Source: Mytilinidion resinicola (Eukaryota > Ascomycota > Dothideomycetes > Mytilinidiales > Mytilinidiaceae). From it: DNA of 64,000 bases. The stretch is taken from assembly GCF_010093595.1 (NCBI RefSeq), contig NW_022985453.1, positions 81,342 to 145,341 of the forward strand. Reading direction: 5' to 3'. Each line of letters begins with the position of its first letter. The first letter of the stretch is position 1. Shown here one piece after another: positions 11,840 to 22,488 of this stretch. Under the pieces are notes generated by a model. It saw only the letters and a program-made list of their open reading frames with translations, made no database searches and was not told the origin of the DNA. Both the position numbers and the translations under genes were made by a program.

Positions 11840-13246
11840 TTCTAGCTAATCTAGTTTCTTCTACTTTATAGGCTTTTCTTTAATATTATCTATAGCCTTA
11901 ATACTACTCTAAATATTTAACTGCACTATATAGGCTATAATTTTACTAACCTATATATTATAGAGCTCTCTAGAGGTTAAAAAAAAGCTTTTTACCCGCT
12001 TATTATCTTTAAATACCTTTTATACTGCTAATTGCTTATTAATAAAAAGAATATCTTTATACTCTAAAAATGCTGCCACTGCTCTTTTCTAGAGATCCTC
12101 TACTGCTGCTACAGGTGGTGGAGCAACTGCCTGCCTTATTAGATGCCTCGAGGCTATAATCTCCTTGGAAATCTCCGCCATTAATTCTGCGATAGTAAGC
12201 TTCTTTAAATGCTTCCCCCTTACAGCCTCTTCTGCACTATAAGCTGACGCTTCTGCTGCCCGTTTTCGCAGGGCAATTGATAACGGCCTAGGCGTAGGTG
12301 TAACCGGCGGCCTAGGCGTAGCTAACGGGCGTGGTGTTGTTGCAGTAGCAGTAACCGGAGTAGATAACTAAGAGGACACAGGAGAAACAGGAGAAGGGCG
12401 AGATAATAAAGTAGACCCTCTTTGTGCTACTAAACTAAAAACTAACGGTGCAGCAGTAGCAGTTCGCGGCAGCTCTGCATTACCACTGTCCTCCTCGTTA
12501 TCTACCTCTTCGGCCGATGCCTTCTCCTTCTCCTTCTCCTCCACAGCGGCCTCCTCTATATCGGCCTCCTCCGCATCGCCGCGCAGGCTCTTACGCGCCT
12601 GTTAAGCAGTTTGACTATACTGCCCTGTTGCTACAATCCCTTTAAAGAGAGCATGCATCTGCTCGTGCGCGAGAGGCGCCTTATAGTGCCATCTACAATG
12701 CGATTTGTTCTGCAGAAAGTCGGCCTCTATAACCTTAGGGTCGGAAACAGGTATACCCTCTTCTATAACGCTCCAGCCGGAGTGATTACAATAAGGCCAC
12801 CAGCTCTGCCAGAGCCTCTGCCCGTCCGCTTGCTTCAACTTTATCTGCGTGAGTTTAATTAGCTGCGTCGTAACTGCTTGAACTCTCTTAATTGCAATTT
12901 GCCAGCATCTAGGATAGTAACCGCTCTGCGCACGGAGGCCTATATTCACGCCTTCAAGCAGGCCGTTGTACATAGCTATCACTATATCGTCCGACCACTT
13001 AAGCGCCTTGCTACGGCGAGTTGTAGCAACAGGAGGAGGAGGAGGCGTGGGCAAAGGGAATAGCGATGCAAGTGCACGAGCTGTTTTAACCCTCTTCCTC
13101 TTCGCTGGTAAACTGACGAGTGGAACAGTGGTAATAGCTTCAAGCGCAACCGCAGATGCAACAGCAGAGTCTACTAGTAGTATAGCGGTAGGCTCTGCTG
13201 TAGACGCCGGCGTCCTATTACTGACGCGGGTTTAACGATTTAACAT
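11840..13246 (-). pseudogene. Myb/SANT-like DNA-binding protein of the Harbinger element, disabled by a few stops
   Basis: The second Harbinger protein normally partners the transposase in nuclear import and end binding. Reading down from an ATG at 13246-13244, the frame runs nearly open for about 400 codons. A proline-rich start (PLPTPPPPP) leads into the Myb/SANT-like domain KALKWSDDIVIAMYNGLLEG and PRCWQIAIKRVQ, followed by an acidic EEKEKEKASAEEVDNEE stretch and a C-terminal helix (KLTIAELMAEISKEI). In-frame stops include TAA at codon 5 (13234-13232), TAA after YSQTA at 12602-12604, a TAG after VSPVSS and a TAG after VEDL. Each is one C-to-T step from a Gln codon. Base composition is close to normal, unlike the transposase half. 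The C-terminal end is uncertain and more degraded below about 12,060. Confidence 0.75.
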
Positions 13247-13480
13247 TATACAACACCAGGAACGAACAATTATATACAAAAATTGGCCTATTTAATGAGG
13301 TTGAAGTTTCTGCGCGGTGCCAAGGCCTGCGCTACACAACACCAGAACCGAACAGTAGCCCAATTTCGAGTTCTACAACTCCGAGTCAGCTGGTCCGGCT
13401 GACCGCTGCTAGCAACGCGCTATTCTACGCCGGCAGGTAATTAGCGTGGGCAAAACAAGCTCGAGTTTGAACTTGAGGGC

Positions 13481-13499
13481 GGTGCGACCGAACAGCTCC
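13481..13499 (-). repeat. Harbinger right terminal inverted repeat
   Basis: Perfect inverted copy of 9573-9591. It is followed by the TTA target duplication at 13500-13502. Confidence 0.9.
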
Positions 13500-14778
13500 T
13501 TAGTGTCTGTTGCCGTGCATTGTCTTATGTCGTGTTCCCCTGCGCATACTGCATATTGGATGTCCTTCTTGCAGTGTTTTGCAACGTGCCCGTAGCCCTG
13601 GCATCTGAAGCACTGTGTGGCTATAAAGCCTGCTTTATATCTTAAGGCTGTTAGCAATTATCTACTTATTGTAAATCCCTTTATAATAGCTTCGTCTGCT
13701 ATTGCTTCCGTGCGCACGCTGGCAATAATTGAGCTGGCGTGTCGGCCTGGGTCCTCTCGCGCAGCCTTAATGCCCTTCTTGTTCTTCCACGTCATCTTCT
13801 TAATAACTAGGCCTGGGTTAATTATCGCATTGGCCCTGATAATGTTATCTTTAAGTGTTTGGCTTTCCAGGTCCGAGTTCTTAGGTACTCCATGCACCTC
13901 TATCAGCACTGCGGGCAGTTGTATGCGTGCCGTCTTGCCCAGCACCTGCACCCATTCCCTTTTCTTAAGCAGTGCTTCCTTTGTGGCCTCATCCGCAACG
14001 TATGCCTTGACGTCTCCACTCTGTAGCTTCCTTATGCCGCTAATCTTCGTTGTGTCCGGTGGTCCGGCTGCTTGAAGCTTCTGGGTGATAGTTATGTTCG
14101 TATCTGCTGCGGTTGTGGTTCGCTCGTTGTCATCCTCGATATGGATGGTGATTTCATGGACATTTGTAGGTTGCCCTGCATACTGCCCATTTCCTGCTGC
14201 CTTCCCGTATTGCGCAGCCATGCCGCTTAGCATGGCTGATGGTGTTGTGCCTGCTGCTGCTGCTGCTGCTGCGGCATACGTCTTCCCGTGCGTTGACAAC
14301 GCGTGTACCTCCTTTTTCGTGTCCTCTATCATCTTTATCAGCTTTTTCCATGGTGTCTGCCGTAGGTCGTTCGCGGTATCCGAGAGGCCGAACAGGACGC
14401 GTCCTGCAAAGTCGTAGAGGGTTTGGACGATCGCATTCATCTCGAGGGATTGGATTGGCTTATTCCGCAGGAGGTCTTGTATGCCGTGTGCTTCGTTGAC
14501 GAGGTCTTGGACGTCCTGGTGGACGTTCTTGATGGGCTTCGGGTTTTGGTGTTGGTTTTGGCGTTGTTGTTGTTGTTGTTGTTGTTGATGCTGTTGCTGG
14601 GGCGGCTGCGCGTTAGGGGTCGCAATTCGCGGTGTACCTACCGCGACGCCGCCGGCACTACTCGTAGGGCTTTGAGGCTGCGTACAATTGTTCGCAGGGC
14701 CTTGGATAGCCCCTAGGGGCCCTCCTTGGGTTGTATTTCCAAGATGCTGTGGGGTCGATTGCATCGTGTTTTAAAAAA
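13500..14778 (-). mobile_element. LINE-1, 5' part carrying ORF1, lightly mutated
   Basis: The 5' portion of LINE-1 upstream of the Harbinger insertion. The junction with Gypsy-B lies only about 14 bases before the ORF1 ATG, so most of the 5' UTR is missing or very short. The segment has near-normal GC content and few RIP changes, in sharp contrast to Gypsy-B on its right and the rest of LINE-1 on its left. Confidence 0.85.
13503..14764 (-). pseudogene. LINE ORF1 (gag-like) with zinc knuckles, one internal stop, cut by Harbinger
   Basis: Tad1-type ORF1 protein, which coats LINE RNA. From ATG 14764 it reads a Gln-rich low-complexity N-terminus (QQQHQQQQQQQQRQ), a helical middle section and KGFTISR. 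A TAA stop at 13658-13660 follows, and then the same frame resumes with LLTALRYKAGFIATQ and the CCHC knuckle CFRCQGYGHVAKHC. A second, damaged knuckle (YAVCAGEHDIRQC) comes next, and the frame meets the Harbinger end inside the third knuckle. The third knuckle continues at 9572 on the minus strand. The stop is one transition from CAA (Gln), as expected from RIP. The first 368 residues are otherwise uninterrupted, so this is the best-preserved retrotransposon frame in the window. Confidence 0.85.
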
Positions 14779-14792
14779 AAAAAAGGATATTA
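14779..14792. repeat. Target-site duplication of LINE-1 (5' side)
   Basis: AAAAAAGGATATTA, the same 14-mer as 4790-4803. Confidence 0.75.
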
Positions 14793-15448
14793 CACTGTTA
14801 TTAAAAAGAGAATATATATAAATAATTTAATTACTATCTATAGTTATAAAATAAAAAAGTAAGTACTAACTACTTTTTTTTAGCTATAGTTTTATAATTT
14901 TATACTAGGTATAAGTAATAGTAGTAGCGGAAATATAAAGTTCCGGCTAGCTTTCTTTATTTTTAATATACTCCAGCACTTTCTATAGCTAGAAAGGTGT
15001 TTATAGTTTTATAGTTTTTTTTATTCTATACTTTTTTAGTATTCTATACTTTATACCCCTATATTAGCTTTTATATATTTTCCTAGCTTTTTTAGCCTAG
15101 CCTAGAATTAGTTTACTATATTTAGAAGTAGCTAGTAATAAAATAAAAGTATATAATAGGGTTAATAATAGGGTTAATAATAGGGTTAATAATAGAGTAG
15201 TTTTATAATCGATTATAAAAAGTTCTTAGGCGCAACTCTGCCTAAAAACTACTTATTTTCCTAGCCGGCTAAAATAGTATTAGTGCTATAGAAAGAAAGG
15301 CCGCTAGTTACCTAAGTAGAAAAGTTAGCTAAGGAATAGTTATTATTAGTAGCGTAGTAACCTATATAGCAGTAATAATTACAGGCACCTACTTATTAGG
15401 TCTATTTTTTATCTTTTAAAAAAAGTTTACTAATACTTTAAATATAGG
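14793..15448 (-). mobile_element. Gypsy-B fragment: gag to protease region
   Basis: Read on the minus strand, this piece matches 17600-18300 of Gypsy-A, including PAGKISS-like sequence and a TATTAACCC-type in-frame repeat (15160-15205). It is bounded on the right by the Gypsy-A insertion and on the left by LINE-1. It contains many stops and TA-rich transitions. Confidence 0.8.
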
Positions 15449-15453
15449 CTAAC
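15449..15453. repeat. Target-site duplication of Gypsy-A, left (CTAAC)
   Basis: CTAAC directly before the 5' LTR; the same pentamer follows the 3' LTR at 22484-22488. Five-base duplications are normal for Ty3/gypsy integrase. Confidence 0.8.
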
Positions 15454-15687
15454 TATTATATTATTCCTTAGTATTTTCTTAGTAGTTATTAAGGCCTTAG
15501 ATTATTATATGCATAGACGTCACGTGATCCCGGGCTAAGGGTTCTTCCGGCGCCCGGAGTTTTGCCGGCGCCTAGGGTTCTACTAGCGCGCGCTTAACTA
15601 TATAGCAGGCCTATAGCTAAAGCCTTTCTTTTCTCTATATAACTTTATTAATAGTAATATAACCCTTTTCTAGCTATAAACCTAATA
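15454..15687 (+). repeat. Gypsy-A 5' LTR (RIP-mutated)
   Basis: 234 bp starting TATTATATTATTCC and ending AACCTAATA. This corresponds to TGT...ACA ends after one transition at each end. It aligns to the 3' LTR without gaps; by my reading all differences (about three dozen) are transitions, most with T or A on this side. Confidence 0.85.
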
Positions 15688-16059
15688 CTAGGTTATATTA
15701 TTCTTAAAAACCTAGAAATATAGAAACCTCGATTTCTTTTTATATAGCTGCACTGCTATATACGCGCATACCTATACTAGTACTACTGGCTTTAAAATTC
15801 GGCTATATAATTACTTAATTACTAACCTCTTCTACTAATATATTTCCTTTTTTTACTTATTTACTTACTTATTTCCTATACTTATATAAAACCTAGGCCC
15901 TATTATAAGCAACTAGGTATACCTAATTAGCTTAATACGCCCTCTAGTAGTAGGTAACCCTATTACTCTAATATTTTAATAGGTGCAGAGGGGGTTAGTT
16001 ACTAGGAGTTTTTTAAGGTAATATCTTTAAAAAGGATAAAAACGCACTACTAGTAAACC

Positions 16060-19000
16060 TTATATAATTATCCTTACGCAAAAAGAATTAATAGAATTGT
16101 CTTTATAAGCGGCGCAAGCGTATTAGTAAGATTCTTAACACTGCTATTTCTAAGGCCTTTACTACCTAGAAATCTAATACTATTACGGCCGACTTTTAGG
16201 CCGATAAAAACTCTATTACTTTTAACCTTCTCCTTAACTTATATAATATCAACAATTTTATTAAATAAATAGAAGGTAGGTTACTTAAGAACGCTATAGA
16301 ATTCCGCGTATAGGTAAATAGTAAGCCTACCTAAGCCTTTAAGCTGCTATATACTTTAGTTAAAAGCACTACTATCTATATTAATAAGTATAGAGCCGGT
16401 ATAGAGGAATAGAAAAAGAACTTAAATACTTTTTATAATAAATTTAACACTATAGATAAGGAGATTAGGGACTTAAAGCTCCGCTTTAACTATACTAATA
16501 TTAAACTCTAAGCTGCTAAGTTGCATGCGTATAACCTTTAATAACAATAGTCTAAGCCTACTATTAAGACTTCTAAAGAACCCGTTTATTTTAATAAAAA
16601 TAGGCGGCGCAATAATAATATTAACTATTAGCGGATAGATAGTAGGGCCGGAGAACAGCCTACTAGTAGGCCTAATAACTATAGTTGCGATAACTATACT
16701 AAGCCCGCGTACGCTCCACCTACAGCTAATATGCGTAGTAGCGGCAATAACTAGGCCTGTCGCTTACCCTCTCTATATAATAATTATTGCTATAAGAATA
16801 GCAGCTACTACAGTAGCCGTATACTACTATATACCTAGCCCTTATTATTAGTCTCCTTACGGCCTAGCTACTGCTAGCCTAACCTAGCTCTATTTAATAG
16901 AACGGATACTAACAGCTACCCTATTTAGCGCAGCAAGGTTCTTACTAAAATCCGTTACGCGTTTCCGGAGCAGATAGACAACTTTAAGCTTAACTATATT
17001 AAGAGCGTTCTATTTAGTAGACTATTTAAGCGCGTATAGGTATATTACCGCTAATAGATTATCTATAATAAAGTAGAAGCCCTCCGCTCCTTAGATAATA
17101 GATATAACAAATATAATATTAAAGCTAAAGCCCTAATATAGCTTAAAACTTTCTATATAGGTAATAATTTATTTACGGCCTTTTATAACTATTTCCTTAA
17201 CATTACTAGCAACCTTAACTAAAGCCCCTCCGAGCTTATCTACTAGTTTAAAATATATCTTACACCGCACCTATAATCTAAACTAGTAAATAGAGTAGTC
17301 TATTACTGTTTTAATAACTTTATATAATATATTTATACTTTAGATATATAGAATACTGCTTTCCAGCAATCTAAAAAATATAATACCCTTGTTTTCTAAC
17401 CTTATTAGGCTACCTTATCTATAGCAACTACTTAGTCTACTTATAGCTATAGCCGTAGCTGCAGAGAATACTTACCTACGCCTATAATAGGAACTACTAC
17501 TATAACTACTAGTACTATAACTACTCTAAATACTCTGCGCACCTATACTATTATAGCTGCGCTAGGTATAGAACAGCGCCTGCGCACTATAAAGCCTAAA
17601 AATAAGCTGGCTTATATCCGGAGTATAGGCAAGCTTTCTATAGAAAATAAGGAGCAGATATATTAAGCTAGCGCTTATAATTACTGCTATTGCATCGGCT
17701 ACCGCGCTACTAATAATAACTGCCTTCTTTAGAACTTCTCTATTTAGATAACTAGCAGTTTTCCTCTCCGCGCTATAGATATTACGTTTTCCGGCTAGGA
17801 AAATAAGTAGTTCTTATATATAGTCGCGCCTAAGAACCCGTTATAATTAATTATAAATCCACCCCGTTATTAACCCTATTATTAACCCTGTTATCTACCC
17901 TATTATCTACTTTCTATTCTTTACCTACTTCCTCTAAATATAGCAACTTAGTTTCTACTAATAACCTTCTAGACCTATAAAGGAAGCCTAGAAAACTGCG
18001 TAAAAGCTAATATAGAGGTACCTATTATAGAATACCTAAAAAGTATAGAATAAAGCAGGCTATAGAACCTCTTCTATAGTTTAATACTTTTTTCTAGCTA
18101 TAGGAAGTACTAGAGTATATTAAGAATAAGGAAAGTTAGCCGGAACTTCGCATTTCTACTATAGCTATCACCTGTACCCAGCACAATATTATAAAGCTCT
18201 AGCTAAAAAAAAGTAGTTAGTATCTGCTTTCTTATTCTATAGTCTTAGACAGTAATTAAACTATTTATATATATTCTCTCTCTAATAATAGTATAATATC
18301 CTCTTTTATAGATTAATTATTTACGCGCAAATACAAAATTTATTAAATTCCTTTTAATTCACCTTATTACCTTATATATATCAACAATTCCAACTCCTCT
18401 TAATCTATTACTTATGCCGCAATTATTAATATTGCTATAGGTTTTTATACTAAGCAGCTAGTCTGCTACGTTGCTAACCTAGGGTATATTCCGTTAGTTC
18501 TAGGAATAGATTAGCATAAAACTTATAATCTAGAAATTAACTTTATTAAGAAAAGCTTTTATTTCTATTAATTATAATGCCGTGATCTATACTGCTACTA
18601 TAATAGCGTGCCAGCCAAAATCTTCTGCAAAGGGGCTCCCTCCCACGCCGCCGGGCCTGATAAGCTTTAATCTATATTCTTATTTGCGATATTTATTAGT
18701 TCTATAGAACGCTATATTTAACGCACTAAGCCTAAGAACCTTATTTAGATCTATAGACCGGAATTTATACCTAAACTAAACAACTCCCTGTTTAATACAC
18801 CTATAATTAGGTATATTATTAGTATACTAGAGGCTAACAGCACGCTTAAACTATACGCCTTTAGCGTTAATAAGTATAATAAATTTATAAAGGAATAAAA
18901 GATATACTTACCTAATAAGCTACGCGCTTACCTAGATAAATATTTCCACCTGTAGGTTAATATATAGTTATAATAAAAGGTAGGAAACCTGCCACTCTAT

Positions 19001-22000
19001 TAAGACTATAACTATACTATTCTTCTATAACTAGACGCTCCCCTGCCTAAGTATAAGACCCGAGCTATTTTAGAGGAGAAAAATTATATTATTTATAATA
19101 AGCTCTAGAAACTTCTAGATAAAGGCTTTATTAAAAATAGCAACTCTTTTATACACGCACTAGTTCTTCTAGTTAAGAAACCGGACAAAATATACCGCTT
19201 CTGCGTTAACTACTAAGGCCTTAACGCTATTACTATAAAGAATTAATACCTAATTCCTATTATCTAAAAAACACTAAATTGCCTCTATAAAGCTAAATAG
19301 TATACTAAGCTAGATATTATTTCCGCCTTTAACTGCGTATGTATTAAACTAGGCAATAAATAGAAAACTGCTTTTATTATAAGGTATAGCATATTCTAAT
19401 CTAAGGTCCTAGAATTTAGTATATATAACAGGCCCGGCACCTTTTAAATATTTATTAATAACATCCTGCAAAAGTACCTAGACAACTTTTATTCGGCATA
19501 TATAGATAATATACTTATGTTTACTAATAGAACTAAAAAGGAACACATCGCCTATATATAGAAAGTCCTGGACCGCCTCTATAAGGCTAGCCTTTACCTT
19601 AATATTAATAAGTGCAAATTCCTTATTAAGCGTATTAAATATTTAGGTCTAATTATTATAACTAATAGCATTAAAATAGATCTAGAAAAAGTTACGGCCG
19701 TTACTAAATAGGCTACTTCTACTTACCTTAAAAACATTTAGACTTTCCTAGGTTTAGCTAACTTCTATAGACGCTTTATATAAGGCTTCTTGCGGTTATA
19801 TAAGCTGCTTACTAATCTATCTAAAAAAGGACTAGATAGTTATATCTATTTTAAATAGATAATAAATTACTAGAAGGCCTTTAACAACCTTAAAATAGTA
19901 TTTACCACCGCACCTTATTTTAAATACTTTAATCCTAACCGGAAATTACGCATTAAAACGGACGCATTAGACTATATAGCTGCGGAGGTGTTCTCCTAGC
20001 TTTATAACAACAGTATATAGCACCCTATTACCTTTTACTTATATAAAATAATACCGGCAGAATATAACTATAAAATCTATAATAAAGAGTTGCTTACTAT
20101 TATTCTTACCTTTAAAAAATAGAAGCTATAGTATTAGGGTAATAGATACTAGAACCCTATCTAAGTGCTAATAGATTACCGAAATCTACTATACTTTATA
20201 ACTACGCAATAACTTAACCAGTAACAGATGCGCTGGCTATAGATCCTCTCGGAAATTAATTATATCCTAATATACCGTCCCGGCTGCTTTAGGGCTAAGC
20301 CCGATAGCCTTACACGCCGAAGCTAAGATCTTCTGCAGTCTAATAATAATAAAAATAAACACTTTCTATTCTAATAGCAAACTATAATTAAAATAAAAAA
20401 CCTTACTACTAAGGTATCTAAAAACTTCTACCTCTGCGCTATAGGTATTATAGAAGCCAACTATAATAAGCCCCTCTATAAACTTATTAAGAAAGCCTAT
20501 AATATAGATAAGGCTGCTTTTAATAATAGCAGCGGTATTAATAATACTTTACTAACTTGTTTTATATATTAGATTATAGTATTAAAGCAGCACAGTAACT
20601 GTAAACTGCCACGCGATATCCTAAGGAATAAGCGCGTGCAACTATTTATAAGCAAGCTAGAAGTTGTAGATAGCAGGCTATAGGTATACTATAAAAACTC
20701 TAGATAATTATTTATTTCTTAATTAGCCGCCCTCTAACTTAAGATTATACAGCTAGGTTATAATTATACCAGCGCAGGGTATAGAAGATACGCTAATTGC
20801 CTCTAGTATATATAACCTAGCTACTACTAGCTATAGTTCACTAAATTAATTATAATATATATTAACGCCTGCCAACGCTGCTATAATATTAAGCTATCTA
20901 ACTTTGCTAAGTAAGGTTTCCTATAGCCCCTGCCTGTTCTACTTTATTGCTAGCGTGATATTGCTATAGACTATATTATAGACCTACCTATCTGCAAATA
21001 TTATAGCTATAAGTATTATTATATACTTATTATAATTAATTAACTTTTAAAGGAATATTACTTCCTTACTATTACTTTACTAGAAGCGGATAAGCTTATA
21101 AAAGTCTATTTCTAATAGATATACCGGCTCTATAGCCTGCCAGCGTCTATTACTAGCAACTTAGGCATATAATTCACCTCTAAGTTCTAGCAGCACCTTT
21201 ATTATTAGTTACAATTATTACTTAATATATCTACCGCCTTCTACCTAGAAATAGATAGTTAAATAGAAATTGCTAATACTAATATAAAGAAGTACCTATA
21301 GGCTTATATATAGTATATATAAGATAACTAGTATAACTTACTACCCTTTGCGGAACTAGTTGCTAATACCCACGTTTTAGCTATAATAGGCCTGTCCTTT
21401 TTCTTCGCTAATTATAGCTATAATCCACGCTTAGAGTTAGAACTGCCTCTAGCTAATAGTAAGAAGATTTCTAAAAATAGGGAGGTTAAACGCGAACTAG
21501 CTAATAACTTTACTTAATACTTTAAAAATATTAAGGTCTACCTATAGAACTGTATTATATAGGCTTAGAAGGAATAAGCTTACTAAGTTAACCGCTACTA
21601 TAATACTGCGGCAGATATACGCGTTAATAATATAGTCTAGCTTAACGCAAAGAATATTAAGCTAGACCGCGCTAAAAAGGCGCTTAATAATAAGTTATCG
21701 GCCCTTTCCGCGTTAATAAGGTTATTAATCGCGGCGCAGCTTTCTAATTAGACCTGCCGTCCGACACTAAGATATACAACGTTTTCTACCTATTACTACT
21801 CTAGCTTAATACTTCTAAGCTAATTAAGGGCTAGAACCGGCCTAAACCTACACCACCGCCTAAGCTAATACAGCGCGATAATAATAATAAGCCTGTTAAG
21901 AAATAGATAGTTACCTAAATAGTTAACTTATAAATTTAAAATAATAATATATAGTATAAGGTCTACTATATCGGTAATATAAGGCTATATAGATACTGGC

Positions 22001-22110
22001 AACTATCTAAAAATATTAAAGGCTGCCTTTATAAAGTCTTTAATTTCTACTACTGCAACCTATAGAAACCTAAACCACCTACTTACTTTATTAAACTAAA
22101 GAACTAAATA
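16060..22110 (+). pseudogene. Gypsy-A gag-pol with C-terminal chromodomain
   Basis: The plus-strand translation with many stops shows a gag helical region (about 16.1-17.4 kb) and a protease/linker (about 18.3-18.6 kb, PLVLGIDQHKTYNLEINF). The reverse transcriptase follows (about 19.1-19.75 kb) with LVLLVKKPDKIYRF, QGLNAITIKNQYPIP and AYIDNILMF, the last being the YIDD box with Asp changed to Asn. RNase H lies at about 19.9-20.2 kb (KLRIKTDALDYIAA, YNKELLTIILTFKK). The integrase follows (about 20.8-21.5 kb) with a CQRCYNIK zinc half-site, ITSNLGIQFTSKF (family SDRGxQFTS) and AFYLEIDSQIE. A chromodomain-like end (about 21.95-22.09 kb) reads YKVYYIGNIRLYRYWQ and FYYCNL-KPKPP. The chromodomain would bind methylated H3K9 and steer integration into heterochromatin. 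Start is approximate. Confidence 0.8.
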
Positions 22111-22235
22111 CTACCTACTTAGAACTACTAGAATATTACTATATTATTATAATACGCCTATATTAGCTGTCTACTATATAAGTTTATATAGTAAGTCTTT
22201 TTTTATATTTATATTTTTATAAAAGCTTAGTTTTT

Positions 22236-22246
22236 AAAAAAGGGGC
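22236..22246 (+). other. Polypurine tract of Gypsy-A
   Basis: AAAAAAGGGGC lies three bases before the 3' LTR, the position used to prime plus-strand DNA synthesis in LTR retrotransposons. Confidence 0.6.
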
Positions 22247-22249
22247 ATA

Positions 22250-22483
22250 TATTATATTATTCCTTAGCATTCTCTTAGTAGTTATCGAGGCCTCGGATCA
22301 TTACGTGCATGGACGTCACGTGATCCCGGGCCGAGGGTTCTTCCGGCGCCTGGAGTTCTGCCGGCGCCCGGGGTTCTGCTGGCGCGCGCTTAACTATATA
22401 GTAGGCCCGTGGCCGGAGCCTTTTTCTTCTCCACGCAACTTTGTTAATAGCAATACAACCCTTTTCCAGCCACGAACCTAACA
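22250..22483 (+). repeat. Gypsy-A 3' LTR (lightly mutated)
   Basis: Same 234-bp length as the 5' LTR, ending AACCTAACA. It keeps CG, CA and TG dinucleotides where the 5' LTR has TA or TG/CA. A GACGTCACGTGATC block with CRE-like and E-box-like cores is preserved in both LTRs and may be promoter sequence (inference). Confidence 0.85.
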
Positions 22484-22488
22484 CTAAC
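22484..22488. repeat. Target-site duplication of Gypsy-A, right (CTAAC)
   Basis: Second copy of the CTAAC pentamer at 15449-15453. Confidence 0.8.

Larger units (their letters stand above)
9573..13499. mobile_element. Complete PIF/Harbinger DNA transposon inserted in LINE-1 ORF1
   Basis: A 3,927-bp element bounded by 19-bp perfect terminal inverted repeats and a TTA duplication. It carries the two genes expected of this superfamily, convergently arranged: a DDE transposase relic on the plus strand (about 9925-11200) and a Myb/SANT-domain gene on the minus strand (about 11840-13246). The inner left end has several copies of an AAGTTTAGAACT-like motif, and between the two gene ends lies a long inverted repeat (11541-11820). 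The left two thirds are heavily RIP-mutated; the right third is only lightly touched. Deleting the element and one TTA rejoins the LINE-1 ORF1 frame exactly, which confirms the boundaries. Confidence 0.9.
15454..22483 (+). mobile_element. Gypsy-A: complete Ty3/gypsy chromovirus, RIP-degraded
   Basis: A 7,030-bp LTR retrotransposon with equal 234-bp LTRs, a CTAAC target duplication and gag, protease, reverse transcriptase, RNase H, integrase and chromodomain in Ty3 order. It sits in the opposite orientation inside Gypsy-B, a relative of the same family. Its interior is saturated with RIP-type transitions and stops. Confidence 0.9.

Noticed and set aside
12611..13235. Plus-strand open frames over the Myb/SANT gene
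   Set aside because: They are antisense to a frame with a recognisable domain and show no similarity themselves.
13617..14716. Plus-strand open frames of up to 152 codons over LINE ORF1
   Set aside because: Antisense shadows of the gag-like frame; Val/Leu runs are the complement of its Gln repeat.
15160..15205. TAATAGGGTTAATAATAGGGTT array resembling telomeric TTAGGG repeats
   Set aside because: The unit is 10 bp, not 6, and the same tract occurs in coding position in Gypsy-A (17862-17925); it is an internal gypsy repeat, not a telomere or interstitial telomere.
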